From JALOAD01 sp023228995 [NCBI: Candidatus Muiribacterium halophilum] (GTDB lineage: Bacteria; Muiribacteriota; Muiribacteriia; Muiribacteriales), in NCBI GenBank assembly GCA_023228995.1, contig JALOAD010000007.1, positions 1 through 64,000 on the forward strand: a stretch of DNA of 64,000 bases, written 5' to 3'. Below the pieces are notes generated by a model. It ran no database searches. It saw only the letters and a program-made list of their open reading frames with translations, and was not told the origin of the DNA. Of the stretch, positions 56,353-64,000 are shown in pieces. The translations under genes were made by a program, and so were the position numbers. Within the stretch, counting starts at the first letter, position 1, and every line of letters starts with the position of its first letter.

Positions 56353-56846
56353 TATTCAGCCTCCTTTTGTCTGTAACCTGCAATGATACCGTCAATTTCT
56401 TTAGGAGAAACTCTCTTATAGATATCAACATCATTAATAGTTACGACAGGAGCAAGAGAACATGCACCAACACAACGAACTGTTTCAAGTGAAAAAAGTC
56501 CATCATTTGTTGTTTGTCCGACTTCAATACCAAGTTTGTCTACAAAATTTTCAACTAATTTATTAGCTCCACGAACATAACAAGCTGTTCCTGTACAAAT
56601 CTTTATTACATATTTTCCTTTTGGAACCATAGTAAAAAAATGATAAAATGTTACTGTTCCATATACCTGCGACAGAGGAATATTCAAACCATCAGAAATT
56701 CTTTTTTGAATATCTGGTGTCAAAGCTCCATAATGCTCTTGGACAGAATGAAGTACATTTATTAGTATTCCTTCCTTTCCACGGCTTTCTTCGACTATTC
56801 TGTCAAGTACAGAATAATCAATACAGTTACCACATTCACATGCCAT
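56352..56846 (-). CDS. hydC: NuoE-like [2Fe-2S] subunit HydC, first set
   Basis: A 164-residue NuoE-type subunit with [2Fe-2S] ligands in CTGTAC and CVGAC. It forms the diaphorase part with HydB1. Extra Cys near the N terminus (CECGNC) may be an accessory metal site. It lies 18 bases after the thioredoxin-like gene and overlaps hydB1 by one base. Confidence 0.95.
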   Translation of the reverse strand: MACECGNCIDYSVLDRIVEESRGKEGILINVLHSVQEHYGALTPDIQKRISDGLNIPLSQVYGTVTFYHFFTMVPKGKYVIKICTGTACYVRGANKLVENFVDKLGIEVGQTTNDGLFSLETVRCVGACSLAPVVTINDVDIYKRVSPKEIDGIIAGYRQKEAE

Positions 56847-56864
56847 ATTAAGTACCTTCCCAGT

Positions 56865-57230
56865 TTATTTTTCTTCAGATGCAAAAACCATATCACCGAC
56901 GACATTTCCATTAATAACATGTTCTGCAACTATTTTTTTAGCTCCCTCAACTGTAACTTTTTTATAAATTATTTTTTGCCCGTCTTTTTCAACTTCTACA
57001 AGAGGTTCCTGCTCACAAAAACCCATACATCCTGATTGAGCTACAATAATATCTTTAAGATTTCTTTTTTGTATCTCTTCCATAAAAGCTGTTGTGACTT
57101 CTCTTGCACCAGCTGCAATACCACAAGTTCCCATTCCCACTGTGATCTTTGCACTTGCCTTTCCCTCTCTTGTTTTTAAATCATCAAGAGCTTTTTCTTT
57201 AAGCTTTCTAAGTTCGTCAAGTGTAGTCAT
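56865..57230 (-). CDS. Thioredoxin-like [2Fe-2S] protein, HndB-like
   Basis: A 121-residue ferredoxin-like protein with MGTCGIAAGAREV and SGCMGFCEQEP, as in HndB of Desulfovibrio NADP-reducing hydrogenases. The second Cys of the first pair is missing, as is usual in this subgroup. It probably adds a [2Fe-2S] electron carrier to the first hydrogenase set. It overlaps the HATPase gene by 4 bases. Confidence 0.85.
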   Translation of the reverse strand: MTTLDELRKLKEKALDDLKTREGKASAKITVGMGTCGIAAGAREVTTAFMEEIQKRNLKDIIVAQSGCMGFCEQEPLVEVEKDGQKIIYKKVTVEGAKKIVAEHVINGNVVGDMVFASEEK

Positions 57231-57781
57231 ATTAATGACCTCCCAATCTTTTTTAATCCGGATAACAAATCCACTTTCAGTGCTTTCTGGACATTCATGT
57301 CATTTAGTGGGACAACATCTAATATTGCTTTCCATTCTCTAGTATCTATACTGTAAATATTATTATCTACTTTATAGATAAAAAGGAAATCAATATGTGG
57401 ATTAAGAACGATAAGAGTATGGATCACAGAAACTATATCTCCAATAGGAGGTCTATCAATATGTGAATGTTTCATGCTAGCTTTTAATTCAGTTCCCTGC
57501 CCAGGTTCTGATGTTATAACCAGCTCACCTTCACATAAGTCTGTGATTTGTTTCACAAACGGAATTCCAAGCCCAACTTTTCTAGTCTTCCGAGTTGTTA
57601 TAAAAGGGTTTGTGATTTGTTTCACAAACTCATCGCCCATGCCCTTGCCATTATCCCTGATTACCAATGAAAGTATATCATCTTTTATATTTTCGTCAAG
57701 TATGATTTCTACAAAGTTAGCTTGTGCACTAATTGAATTTTCTGCAAGGTCTAAAATGTTAAGTGAAAGTTCAGGCATCAT
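57227..57781 (-). CDS. HATPase-fold protein of the hydrogenase operon
   Basis: About 184 residues from ATG 57781 (MMPELSLNILD); GGGGTG is upstream, whereas an ATG five codons earlier has no site. The GHKL ATPase boxes are present: N box LNILDLAENSISA, G1 DNGKGM, G2 GLGIPFVKQ. There is no phosphoacceptor domain, so it may be a Ser kinase or an orphan ATP-binding protein. Such genes are found in hydrogenase operons of several anaerobes. It overlaps the PHP gene by 11 bases. Confidence 0.82.
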   Translation of the reverse strand: MMPELSLNILDLAENSISAQANFVEIILDENIKDDILSLVIRDNGKGMGDEFVKQITNPFITTRKTRKVGLGIPFVKQITDLCEGELVITSEPGQGTELKASMKHSHIDRPPIGDIVSVIHTLIVLNPHIDFLFIYKVDNNIYSIDTREWKAILDVVPLNDMNVQKALKVDLLSGLKKIGRSLI

Positions 57782-58469
57782 AAAAGAACACCCCATTTTT
57801 TATGTTTTTTAAAATACTCTTTATGTTTTTTTTAGCTTCAATAAAAAAATACCGGCGACCAATATCTTCCAAAAAATGAGCATCAGAATTTCTAATTATT
57901 TTTTTATAATTTCCTGTGTTTTCTTTCGTAAGTTCAAAAACACATTCTTCCCAAACCGGGGGAATAAAACCCAAGCTTGCCAAAACTGAAAAATAAGATT
58001 TATCAACATGAGCAAAAAAATACATTCCACCAAGTTCATTAACTTTCGTTATAAGTTCATCAACCGGTATTGTAGCCTGATTTAAAAGTTTTTTTTCAAA
58101 TTTAATTATATTTTCATCACCATCTACTTCAATCTGATATCCCATTTTATCTTCGTTAATATTAATAGGCAAAAGCTTTTTATATAAAATATCTGATAAA
58201 ATTTGAGCTTTTTTAAAATCAGGAAAAAGTGTAACAACATGAAATTCTTCTAAAACAGTAACTTCAATACCTGGAATTACAATAATTCCATTTTTTTTGC
58301 CTATTTCAACAGCAACTTTACAATTATTAGCACTATTATGATCTGTTATTGCAATAATATCTAATTTTTTTTTAATAGCTTGCTTAATTATTTTAGAAGG
58401 TGACATTTCAAGCGAAGCACATGCAGACAATACACTATGTATATGCAGGTCTGCTTTCAATCTACTCAT
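57771..58469 (-). CDS. PHP-domain metal-dependent hydrolase
   Basis: About 232 residues from ATG 58469 (MSRLKADLHIHS); upstream in-frame codons overlap the DRTGG gene and are not needed. PHP metal ligands are visible: DLHIHS, ITDHNS, PGIEVT, FAHVD and NSDAH. PHP proteins are phosphoesterases; some cleave nucleotides. Its role beside a hydrogenase sensor is not known. It overlaps the DRTGG gene by 8 bases. Confidence 0.85.
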   Translation of the reverse strand: MSRLKADLHIHSVLSACASLEMSPSKIIKQAIKKKLDIIAITDHNSANNCKVAVEIGKKNGIIVIPGIEVTVLEEFHVVTLFPDFKKAQILSDILYKKLLPININEDKMGYQIEVDGDENIIKFEKKLLNQATIPVDELITKVNELGGMYFFAHVDKSYFSVLASLGFIPPVWEECVFELTKENTGNYKKIIRNSDAHFLEDIGRRYFFIEAKKNIKSILKNIKNGVFFYDA

Positions 58470-58806
58470 ATTTTCCAGAAACACCATTATTATATAATAT
58501 ACCAGCAGTTTCAAAAGCAGAAAGCTGGGTAACACCAATTATAATATTTTCATCACAGGATTTTTCAATAGTCTTTTTATCAGGCATTCTGTTGTTTGCA
58601 AGAATAATTATAGAAATATCTCTTAGCATAGCTACAGCAATTACATTTTCATGAGCAAGTATTGTAATAAGAGCAGATTCTGATGGAGCATGACCCATTA
58701 CATCTGAAAGCATATCCGAAACATATCCGAATTTAACATCACAATCCTCAAAATCACCAGTCAATATTTTTAAATTCAATTTTTCAATCATTTCAGATAT
58801 TTTCAT
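58462..58806 (-). CDS. DRTGG-domain protein (1)
   Basis: A 114-residue single-domain DRTGG-like protein (about 5-110), with the family pattern of a VGYVSDMLSDVMGHAP-like segment followed by Ile/Val-rich strands. DRTGG domains are found near CBS domains and in hydrogenase operons and may bind nucleotides. A second one is at 60605. It sits between the HydS-like and PHP genes. Confidence 0.75.
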   Translation of the reverse strand: MKISEMIEKLNLKILTGDFEDCDVKFGYVSDMLSDVMGHAPSESALITILAHENVIAVAMLRDISIIILANNRMPDKKTIEKSCDENIIIGVTQLSAFETAGILYNNGVSGKYE

Positions 58807-58818
58807 ATTAACCTCTTT

Positions 58819-60144
58819 TTATTTTTTTTTAAAATTATCATTGCTTTCAAGCTCATCTTTAATATTTTTTATTTTTTGTTTAAGAATAAATATACAGTCA
58901 AATTTACTAAGTTTTCCTTCAAGAACAATATCTTCAGCTAAAGCACGACAAGTAGGACAACCACAAATACCACAATCAATACCTGGAAATTCTTCTGTCA
59001 ACTGATCAATTTGCTCTGATTTTTCCATAGCTTTAATAAGATCTGTATCAAGTTTTGATATATTACGAGGTTCAGGTTTTTTTTCCAATAGGAAAAAATC
59101 CATATTATATTTTTTAATAATCTTTTCAGGGTGAAGCTGACTTATTTTCAATTTTGTAGCTAATTCTTTTAATCTTATCTTAGCTAAAAATTTATCTGTA
59201 GGAGCAAGTACTCCGCCAACACAACCTGGAATACACGCTTGTGCTTCAATAAAATCAAGATTATTAAATACTTTTAGACCGATATTTTCAAAAAAAGAAA
59301 TTACATTATGAATACCAGCAACAGCAACTTTCTTTTTAACATGAGCACTTTGTAATTCACCTTCATGAACACCCCATATAATACCCATTTTACCAGCATG
59401 TTCAAACTTCTTTATTTTTTTTATATCTTTTAAAACACTCATAACTCTGTCATATATCTCTGTCATAGAAAACACACCTGTCACAGGAGATTTTTCTTTT
59501 CCAGCTGGTTCTTTTACAGCAGTAACTTTTGCAGCACAAGGTGATATAAAAAAAACTCCAACTTCACTTTCTTTAGCCTGTTCTTTTTCCATTACAAGTT
59601 CTTTGGAAATTTTTGCAGCAATATCCATAGGAGGTTCAAGCATAGCAATATTATCAACATATTCAGGAAATCTTGTTAAAATAAGTCTTATTACTGCCGG
59701 ACACGCTGAAGATATAAGAGGTTTCTTTTTTGTTTTTTTAAGATATTGTTCTGTAGCAAAATTTACAAGTTCAGCAGCTGCTGCAACTTCAAAAATATAT
59801 TGAAATCCAATTAAATTTAAAGCTGTATAAACTTTATCAAGAGAAATTTTATCAGAATCAAACTGTGCCATAAAAGAAGGTGCTGGTAAGGCAACTCTAT
59901 ATTTAAAGTTTTCAATCATTTTAAAAGGACTAGTAAGAGCATATTTTGCATCAGTAGGACAAGTTCTTATACATTCACCACAATCAATACATCTTTGTTC
60001 TGATATAACAGCTTTACCATCTATAACTCTTATAGCTTCTGTAGGACAAGTTCTTAAACAATGCGTACAACCAACACAAAGATCTTCTTTTAACCTGACA
60101 GAATGAAAGTATTTATTATTTTTTCTTCTTATGTTTTCTGCCAT
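58819..60144 (-). CDS. HydS-like [FeFe]-hydrogenase homologue, probable sensor
   Basis: About 441 residues from ATG 60144 (GAGGTG just upstream). N-terminal two-[4Fe-4S] ferredoxin (CVGCTHCLRTCP, CIDCGECIRTCP), hydrogenase large-domain core and a C-terminal Cys-rich [4Fe-4S] domain (CGICGCPTC). H-cluster loops are altered: SSACPAV in place of TSCCPxW (Ala for the proton-transfer Cys, Trp lost), SPCAAK, and CIPGCVGG. This resembles sensory HydS proteins, which bind H2 but turn over slowly. It lies among DRTGG, HATPase and PHP genes, so it may report H2 or redox state. Confidence 0.85.
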   Translation of the reverse strand: MAENIRRKNNKYFHSVRLKEDLCVGCTHCLRTCPTEAIRVIDGKAVISEQRCIDCGECIRTCPTDAKYALTSPFKMIENFKYRVALPAPSFMAQFDSDKISLDKVYTALNLIGFQYIFEVAAAAELVNFATEQYLKKTKKKPLISSACPAVIRLILTRFPEYVDNIAMLEPPMDIAAKISKELVMEKEQAKESEVGVFFISPCAAKVTAVKEPAGKEKSPVTGVFSMTEIYDRVMSVLKDIKKIKKFEHAGKMGIIWGVHEGELQSAHVKKKVAVAGIHNVISFFENIGLKVFNNLDFIEAQACIPGCVGGVLAPTDKFLAKIRLKELATKLKISQLHPEKIIKKYNMDFFLLEKKPEPRNISKLDTDLIKAMEKSEQIDQLTEEFPGIDCGICGCPTCRALAEDIVLEGKLSKFDCIFILKQKIKNIKDELESNDNFKKK

Positions 60145-60198
60145 TTTCACCTCTTATCTATATTATAGAATCCTCTGCTGATTTAAAGGATTCTAATA

Positions 60199-60612
60199 TT
60201 ATGTAAAATTAATGATAAATGATAATTTTGTACCTTTTTCCACCTCAGTATGCAAACTTATTTCATCAGTATTTCTTTTTATATTTGGAAGTCCCATACC
60301 TGCACCAAAACCCATTTCACGAACTTTGCTTGAAGCTGTAGAAAACCCTTCAGTAAAAGCTAATTCTACATCAGGTATTCCAGGTCCTTCATCCTGAACT
60401 GTTACTCTTATCTGCCCTGGAACTATTTTAAACTCCATTTCACCTCTATAAGCATGGGCAACAACATTTATTTCAGCTTCATACATTGCAATAGCAACTT
60501 TTTTTATTATATTTGTAGGAAGTCCCAATTTTTTTAAAAGTTTTTTTACATCAGAAGAAGCAAATCCAGCTTCTGAAAAATTCCCCCCTTCTATAATATA
60601 CTTTCTATCCAT
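60199..60612 (-). CDS. RsbW-like HATPase, anti-sigma-type Ser kinase
   Basis: About 137 residues from ATG 60612 (MDRKYIIEGG), which overlaps the previous stop. It has the GHKL boxes YEAEINVVAHA, DEGPGIP and GFGAGMGLPNIKR, like RsbW/SpoIIAB kinases. These bind partner proteins and phosphorylate STAS proteins. Two STAS proteins are encoded elsewhere in the window. Its place between DRTGG and HydS genes suggests it relays a hydrogenase-derived signal. Confidence 0.85.
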   Translation of the reverse strand: MDRKYIIEGGNFSEAGFASSDVKKLLKKLGLPTNIIKKVAIAMYEAEINVVAHAYRGEMEFKIVPGQIRVTVQDEGPGIPDVELAFTEGFSTASSKVREMGFGAGMGLPNIKRNTDEISLHTEVEKGTKLSFIINFT

Positions 60613-60991
60613 TTTTGGATTTTTCCTTATTGCATTCATCTTTTATATGTGAACACAATTTACCTGCAACTTCAAACATAGCTTCTTCTGTTCTCAAAAG
60701 AGTAATACCATTTTCCTCAGCAAGTTCAATAAGCTGTCTATCAATAGTTTTTCCCCTTACTATGACAACTACTTTAATATCAACCATCTCAGCAGTCCTA
60801 AGGGTTTGAGAATTAGATAATGCTGTTATAAGCACAGTAGAATCACCTTCATGAGTAAAAGCTAAAACATCACTCATAAGTTCAGTACAACAGAAATAAC
60901 ATATTTCCAGTTTTTCAGGAAAATTTTCTGTAAGCACTTCTGCATTTAAAATATTCTTTAAAGTTTCTAATTTAATATTTGTGTTTTTCAT
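60605..60991 (-). CDS. DRTGG-domain protein (2)
   Basis: About 128 residues from ATG 60991, which forms TGATG with the hydG stop. The DRTGG-like core spans about 10-115 (CCTELMSDVLAFTHEGDSTVLIT, RGKTIDRQLIELAEENG) and is followed by a charged tail. It overlaps the next gene by 8 bases. It and the copy at 58462 share the ELMSDVL/DMLSDVM segment. Confidence 0.75.
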   Translation of the reverse strand: MKNTNIKLETLKNILNAEVLTENFPEKLEICYFCCTELMSDVLAFTHEGDSTVLITALSNSQTLRTAEMVDIKVVVIVRGKTIDRQLIELAEENGITLLRTEEAMFEVAGKLCSHIKDECNKEKSKNG

Positions 60992-62385
60992 CAGCAAAAA
61001 ATATCCCTTTCCCCTTTCTGAGTTCTATCAAGCATTTTTTTAGCATTTTCTTTATCTTCAATTTTTGCAAACTTTTCAAGTTCAGATTTTATAAGAGCTT
61101 CACCGATTTTTCTAGTTTCTTCAGAAGCATAATCTAAAAGATATTCTTTAAATGTAGCAAGAGCATTTGGTTGACAAAACTGTTGTATTAAACCAGGTTT
61201 TGTTATTGCCATGAAATCAATACCAGTTCTTCCTTTTCTATAACAACCTGTACAAAAAGAAGGAATAAAACCCGCTTTAGAAAGATCTCTAACAACTTCA
61301 TCAAGAGTTCTAAAATCACCAACAGCAAACTGTTGTTCATCAGGCATATTATGTTCAGCTTCTTCATAACCACCAGGATTTGTCTTTGAACCAGCAGACA
61401 CCTGAGATACACCAAGATGAATAAGTTTTGCTCTTAATTCTTTTGTTTCCCTTGTAGTTAATATTATACCAGTATAAGGCACCGCAAGTCTAATTATAGA
61501 AACAAGTTTAGCAAATTCTTCATCATTAATAGGATAAGGAACTTTTCCAGCTGCCGGTGCATTAAGAGCAGGTTCAATTCTTGGAACTGAAATTGTATGA
61601 GGTCCAACTCCTATTGTTTTTTCAAGATATTCGCAATGAGATATCATAGCCAGCACTTCATATTTATAATCAAAAAGACCAAAAAGAACTCCAGCACCTA
61701 AATCATCAATTCCTGCTGAAAAAGCTTTTTCAAAAGCAGTAATTCTTGTTTCATAACTACTTTTTGGTCCTAATGGATGCATTTTTTCATAAGTTTCTCT
61801 ATGATAAGTTTCTTGAAACATCTGATAAGTACCAATGCCTTCTTTTTTTATCTTTGCAAAATCTTCAACAGTTAAAGGGGCAACATTAACATTAATTCTT
61901 CTAATCTGATTTTTAGCATCTTTAGATGAATAAACAGCTCTTACAGCTTCTGCTACAAAATCAGCATTAGCATATTTAGGATGTTCTCCACAAACAAGAA
62001 GAATTCTTTTATGTCCCATTTTAGTTAATAAAGTTGTTTCTTCTTTTATTTCATCGATTGAAAGAGTTCTTCTTTTAAGTTCTGTATTTGAACATCTAAA
62101 ACCACAATAAAGACAATCATTAACACATTCATTTGTAACATACATCGGAGCAAATATTACTATTCTCTTACCATAAATCTCTTCTTTAACTTTTTTTGCA
62201 CAAGACAATATATCAGATACAAGTTCTTTATCCTGAACATTTAAAAGAGCTGCTACCTCTTTAAGACTAAGTCCTTGTTTTTGAAGAGCTTTGTTAATAA
62301 TACTTTTGATTTGAGAAACAGAATAATTTTTTGTTTCCTCAAGAAGAGTAAAAATCTTTTCGTCATTAATTATTTCTTTAAACAT
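60991..62385 (-). CDS. hydG: [FeFe]-hydrogenase maturase HydG
   Basis: A 464-residue radical-SAM enzyme that cleaves tyrosine to supply CO and CN ligands for the H-cluster. The SAM cluster motif is CVNDCLYC; the C-terminal second cluster is in FCTGCYRKGRTG with the third Cys downstream (QQFC). This C-terminal cluster separates HydG from ThiH. HydE and HydF are not in the window. CGGAGG precedes the ATG. It heads the operon that ends at hydA1. Confidence 0.96.
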   Translation of the reverse strand: MFKEIINDEKIFTLLEETKNYSVSQIKSIINKALQKQGLSLKEVAALLNVQDKELVSDILSCAKKVKEEIYGKRIVIFAPMYVTNECVNDCLYCGFRCSNTELKRRTLSIDEIKEETTLLTKMGHKRILLVCGEHPKYANADFVAEAVRAVYSSKDAKNQIRRINVNVAPLTVEDFAKIKKEGIGTYQMFQETYHRETYEKMHPLGPKSSYETRITAFEKAFSAGIDDLGAGVLFGLFDYKYEVLAMISHCEYLEKTIGVGPHTISVPRIEPALNAPAAGKVPYPINDEEFAKLVSIIRLAVPYTGIILTTRETKELRAKLIHLGVSQVSAGSKTNPGGYEEAEHNMPDEQQFAVGDFRTLDEVVRDLSKAGFIPSFCTGCYRKGRTGIDFMAITKPGLIQQFCQPNALATFKEYLLDYASEETRKIGEALIKSELEKFAKIEDKENAKKMLDRTQKGERDIFC

Positions 62386-62436
62386 GCTTTGCCTCCGATT
62401 GACTAAAAAATTGTTTTTATATACTATAACTTTAAC

Positions 62437-62970
62437 ATGAATTTAAAAAAGACGCTTAAATATTTTGACATAACCCGTTTATACAAATATATAAAATTAA
62501 AAATCCATCGTCATCCGGCAACCCCTGAAAATCTTGCGTTAAGCATTGGTCTTGGTGCATTTATAGGAGTGTTGCCAACTTTTGGATTTGCAATAGGTCT
62601 ATCGATTTTAGCTGCCTTTTTTTTAAAACTTCCAAAAATCCCATGTTTTTTAGGCACTTGGGTTGCAAACCCATGGACTACTCCTATATTTTATACCTTA
62701 AGTTGGAAAATAGGAAATTTTTTTTTTAAATTACCAATACACGATATAGCGAAGGAATTTCAAAGAAAAAATATAGCCGGAATATTCAACGATTTTCATA
62801 AATTAAGTTTATTTATAAAAAATTTAATAATTCTTTACAAACCACTTTTACTTGGAGGAATAATACTTGCAATACCAATATCAATATTTTTATATTATTT
62901 TTCATTAATATCACTAAAGAAATTACAAAAAAGAAAAAACGATAAACTCCAGAAATTCCTACCATTTTAA
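62437..62970 (+). CDS. DUF2062 membrane protein
   Basis: A 177-residue protein with the DUF2062 region: SIGLGAFIGVLPTFGF, then LGTWVANPWTTPIFY, and two or three membrane helices. Function unknown in the family. It is divergent from hydG with only 51 bases between the starts. No Shine-Dalgarno is seen; TTGACT (62399-62404) and TACTAT (62422-62427) leave an expected transcription start within about 3 bases of the ATG, so it could be leaderless. Confidence 0.8.
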   Translation: MNLKKTLKYFDITRLYKYIKLKIHRHPATPENLALSIGLGAFIGVLPTFGFAIGLSILAAFFLKLPKIPCFLGTWVANPWTTPIFYTLSWKIGNFFFKLPIHDIAKEFQRKNIAGIFNDFHKLSLFIKNLIILYKPLLLGGIILAIPISIFLYYFSLISLKKLQKRKNDKLQKFLPF

Positions 62971-63056
62971 AATTGCGAATAGCGAAATAGTTTTAAAACT
63001 TCCACTTTTGTCAATTTTTTAATTTTTATTTAATCCTCTAATTCAACATTGCTACT

Positions 63057-63114
63057 ATACGCTTCTATACGCTTCACATACCGCCCTTATACGCTTCACA
63101 TACCGCTTCTATAC
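63057..63114. repeat. 11-bp phased ATAC array, locus 4
   Basis: ATAC starts at 63057, 63067, 63078, 63089, 63100 and 63111 (spacings 10, 11, 11, 11, 11), with ATACGC and ATACCG flanks alternating. It lies between the convergent ends of the DUF2062 gene and pyrE. Confidence 0.75.
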
Positions 63115-63122
63115 TGCTCTTC

Positions 63123-63659
63123 TCAATCTTTTTTTAATTCAGCCAAACTCGCATAAACAGGCAATCTTAAAGCAAGAAGACTCTTCAAAGCAGGAGTTGT
63201 CTTTAAAGGCTTTTCCGCTCTATCAATAACACAACATATACCCTTCACTTCAACATTTTTCTTTTTAAGAAAACTCTGCATTTCTTTAATAGAATTCCCT
63301 GTACTAACAACATCATCAACAATAATCACAGAATCGTCTGAATTAAGCTCAAAACCTCTTTTAAGAATCGGGTTTTCTTTTTCATCTTTTTCAATATATA
63401 TATGTTTTATTTCAAGTTGTTTTGCAATTTCTTGTCCTAAAACTATACCCGAAGGAGAATTAGAAACAATTGCTGTAGCATCTTTACCATAATACTTTGA
63501 AGATAATTGTTCTCCAAAATCAGAAGATATATCAGGAAATTGCAAGGCTTTTCCTAATTCTATATAAAGTTTTGACCATTTACCTTTTCTTAATTCAAAT
63601 TCACCTTCTAAAATTGCATCCATGCTTGTAAGTAAAGCCAAAACTGCTTCATCTTGCAT
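63123..63659 (-). CDS. pyrE: Orotate phosphoribosyltransferase
   Basis: About 178 residues from ATG 63659 (MQDEAVLALL), chosen for GGGGGA six bases upstream. It joins orotate and PRPP to form OMP in pyrimidine synthesis. The PRPP loop VIIVDDVVSTGNSI is clear and the N-terminal hood with GEFELRKGKWS fits the family. It overlaps the pyrF stop by 11 bases. Confidence 0.93.
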   Translation of the reverse strand: MQDEAVLALLTSMDAILEGEFELRKGKWSKLYIELGKALQFPDISSDFGEQLSSKYYGKDATAIVSNSPSGIVLGQEIAKQLEIKHIYIEKDEKENPILKRGFELNSDDSVIIVDDVVSTGNSIKEMQSFLKKKNVEVKGICCVIDRAEKPLKTTPALKSLLALRLPVYASLAELKKD

Positions 63660-64000
63660 ATATATCCCCCATTTCATTTTTTATATCTAAAATTACTTGT
63701 TTTATATCTTTAGCATTGTATATTGGTCTTCCACAAATTAAAATATCAGCACCATTTTTTACAGCTTCCTTTGGAGTAGCAACTCTTTTTTGATCATCTT
63801 TTTCATTTGTATTCTGCCTTATTCCAGGAACTATTGTCAAAAAATCATTTCCAAATTTCTTTTTAACCTTAATTACTTCTTGTGGTGAACATACAATTCC
63901 ATCAAGACCGGAATTGTAAACTAGTTCTGCAAGAATATCAACTTGTTCACCAACATTACAACTATTGAAATTCAAACTTTTTAAAATATTATTGTCAACC
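63649..64000 (-). CDS. pyrF: Orotidine 5'-phosphate decarboxylase, 3' part
   Basis: The C-terminal 116 codons of pyrF, running off the right edge in an open frame (no internal start needed). The family signatures GLDGIVCSPQE, VPGIRQN, DQKRVATPKEA and GADILICGRPI are present. PyrF makes UMP from OMP, the step after PyrE, whose gene follows and overlaps it. Confidence 0.95.
   Translation of the reverse strand, partial: VDNNILKSLNFNSCNVGEQVDILAELVYNSGLDGIVCSPQEVIKVKKKFGNDFLTIVPGIRQNTNEKDDQKRVATPKEAVKNGADILICGRPIYNAKDIKQVILDIKNEMGDIYAR

Noticed and set aside
60991-62385. ThiH (tyrosine lyase of thiamine synthesis)
   Set aside because: The C-terminal Cys cluster typical of HydG is present and the neighbours are hydrogenase genes.

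Overview
The window comes from a very AT-rich, diderm, strictly anaerobic-looking bacterium that uses the standard genetic code (TAA, TGA and TAG all act as stops). Outer-membrane features (an RND-adaptor-TolC exporter, an AsmA-like protein, a lipobox lipoprotein), [FeFe]-hydrogenases, a hybrid-cluster protein, a MutL-type ASKHA protein and QueH/SpoIID housekeeping suggest a fermentative lineage outside the well-studied phyla. I cannot name the taxon from sequence alone; a candidate phylum or a Fusobacteria/Thermotogae-like anaerobe would fit. No rRNA, tRNA, CRISPR array, integrase or transposase was recognised.

Layout. 0.5-8.6 kb, minus strand: tetR, tolC-like, adaptor, RND pump and AsmA-like, with a TetR-type operator before tetR. 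8.6-10.8 kb, plus: a STAS protein and two Dpp-type permease subunits, ending at a strong terminator. 21.9-10.9 kb, minus: a long run of tightly spaced genes starting with eight genes for an uncharacterised membrane system (DUF6754-like protein, several membrane proteins, a PH-like small protein, a MutL-type ASKHA ATPase and a barrel-sandwich/KOW-like protein), followed by ribD-ribE-ribBA-ribH-bioY. 22-29.4 kb: DUF1232, truA-rplM-rpsI, leuS, a hypothetical gene, a second STAS protein and an XRE-cupin regulator. About 5.2 kb of this (truA to the hypothetical) lies between two nearly identical 250-bp inverted repeats. 40.4-30.7 kb, minus: yebC-ruvC-ruvA-ruvB-queH-spoIID-helicase-nadB-HDOD and a small ORF. 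40.6-48.7 kb: a chemoreceptor with a CZB-like sensor, a decayed gene, hcp with a divergent CRP/FNR regulator, and a small island (CAAX protease, broken gene, DarTG toxin-antitoxin) bounded by 48-bp direct repeats copied from the regulator's 3' end. 62.4-48.9 kb, minus: a hydrogenase locus with hydG, two DRTGG proteins, two HATPase proteins, a PHP protein, a HydS-like sensor hydrogenase and two successive HydC-HydB-HydA sets, the second with fewer iron-sulfur clusters. 62.4-64 kb: DUF2062, pyrE and the 3' part of pyrF.

How it works together. The hydrogenase locus probably disposes of NADH/ferredoxin electrons as H2 and senses redox or H2 through the HydS, DRTGG and HATPase proteins. hcp and its regulator protect against nitrosative stress. 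The MutL-type membrane cluster has no mutase beside it, so the usual glutamate-mutase explanation does not fit; with the adjoining flavin genes it is the best candidate for an undescribed system. Other unusual signals are four intergenic arrays with an ATAC/GTAT core repeated about every 11 bp, hairpin-rich CTAAT repeats, and two genes whose perfect -10 boxes lie six bases before the ATG, predicting leaderless mRNAs.
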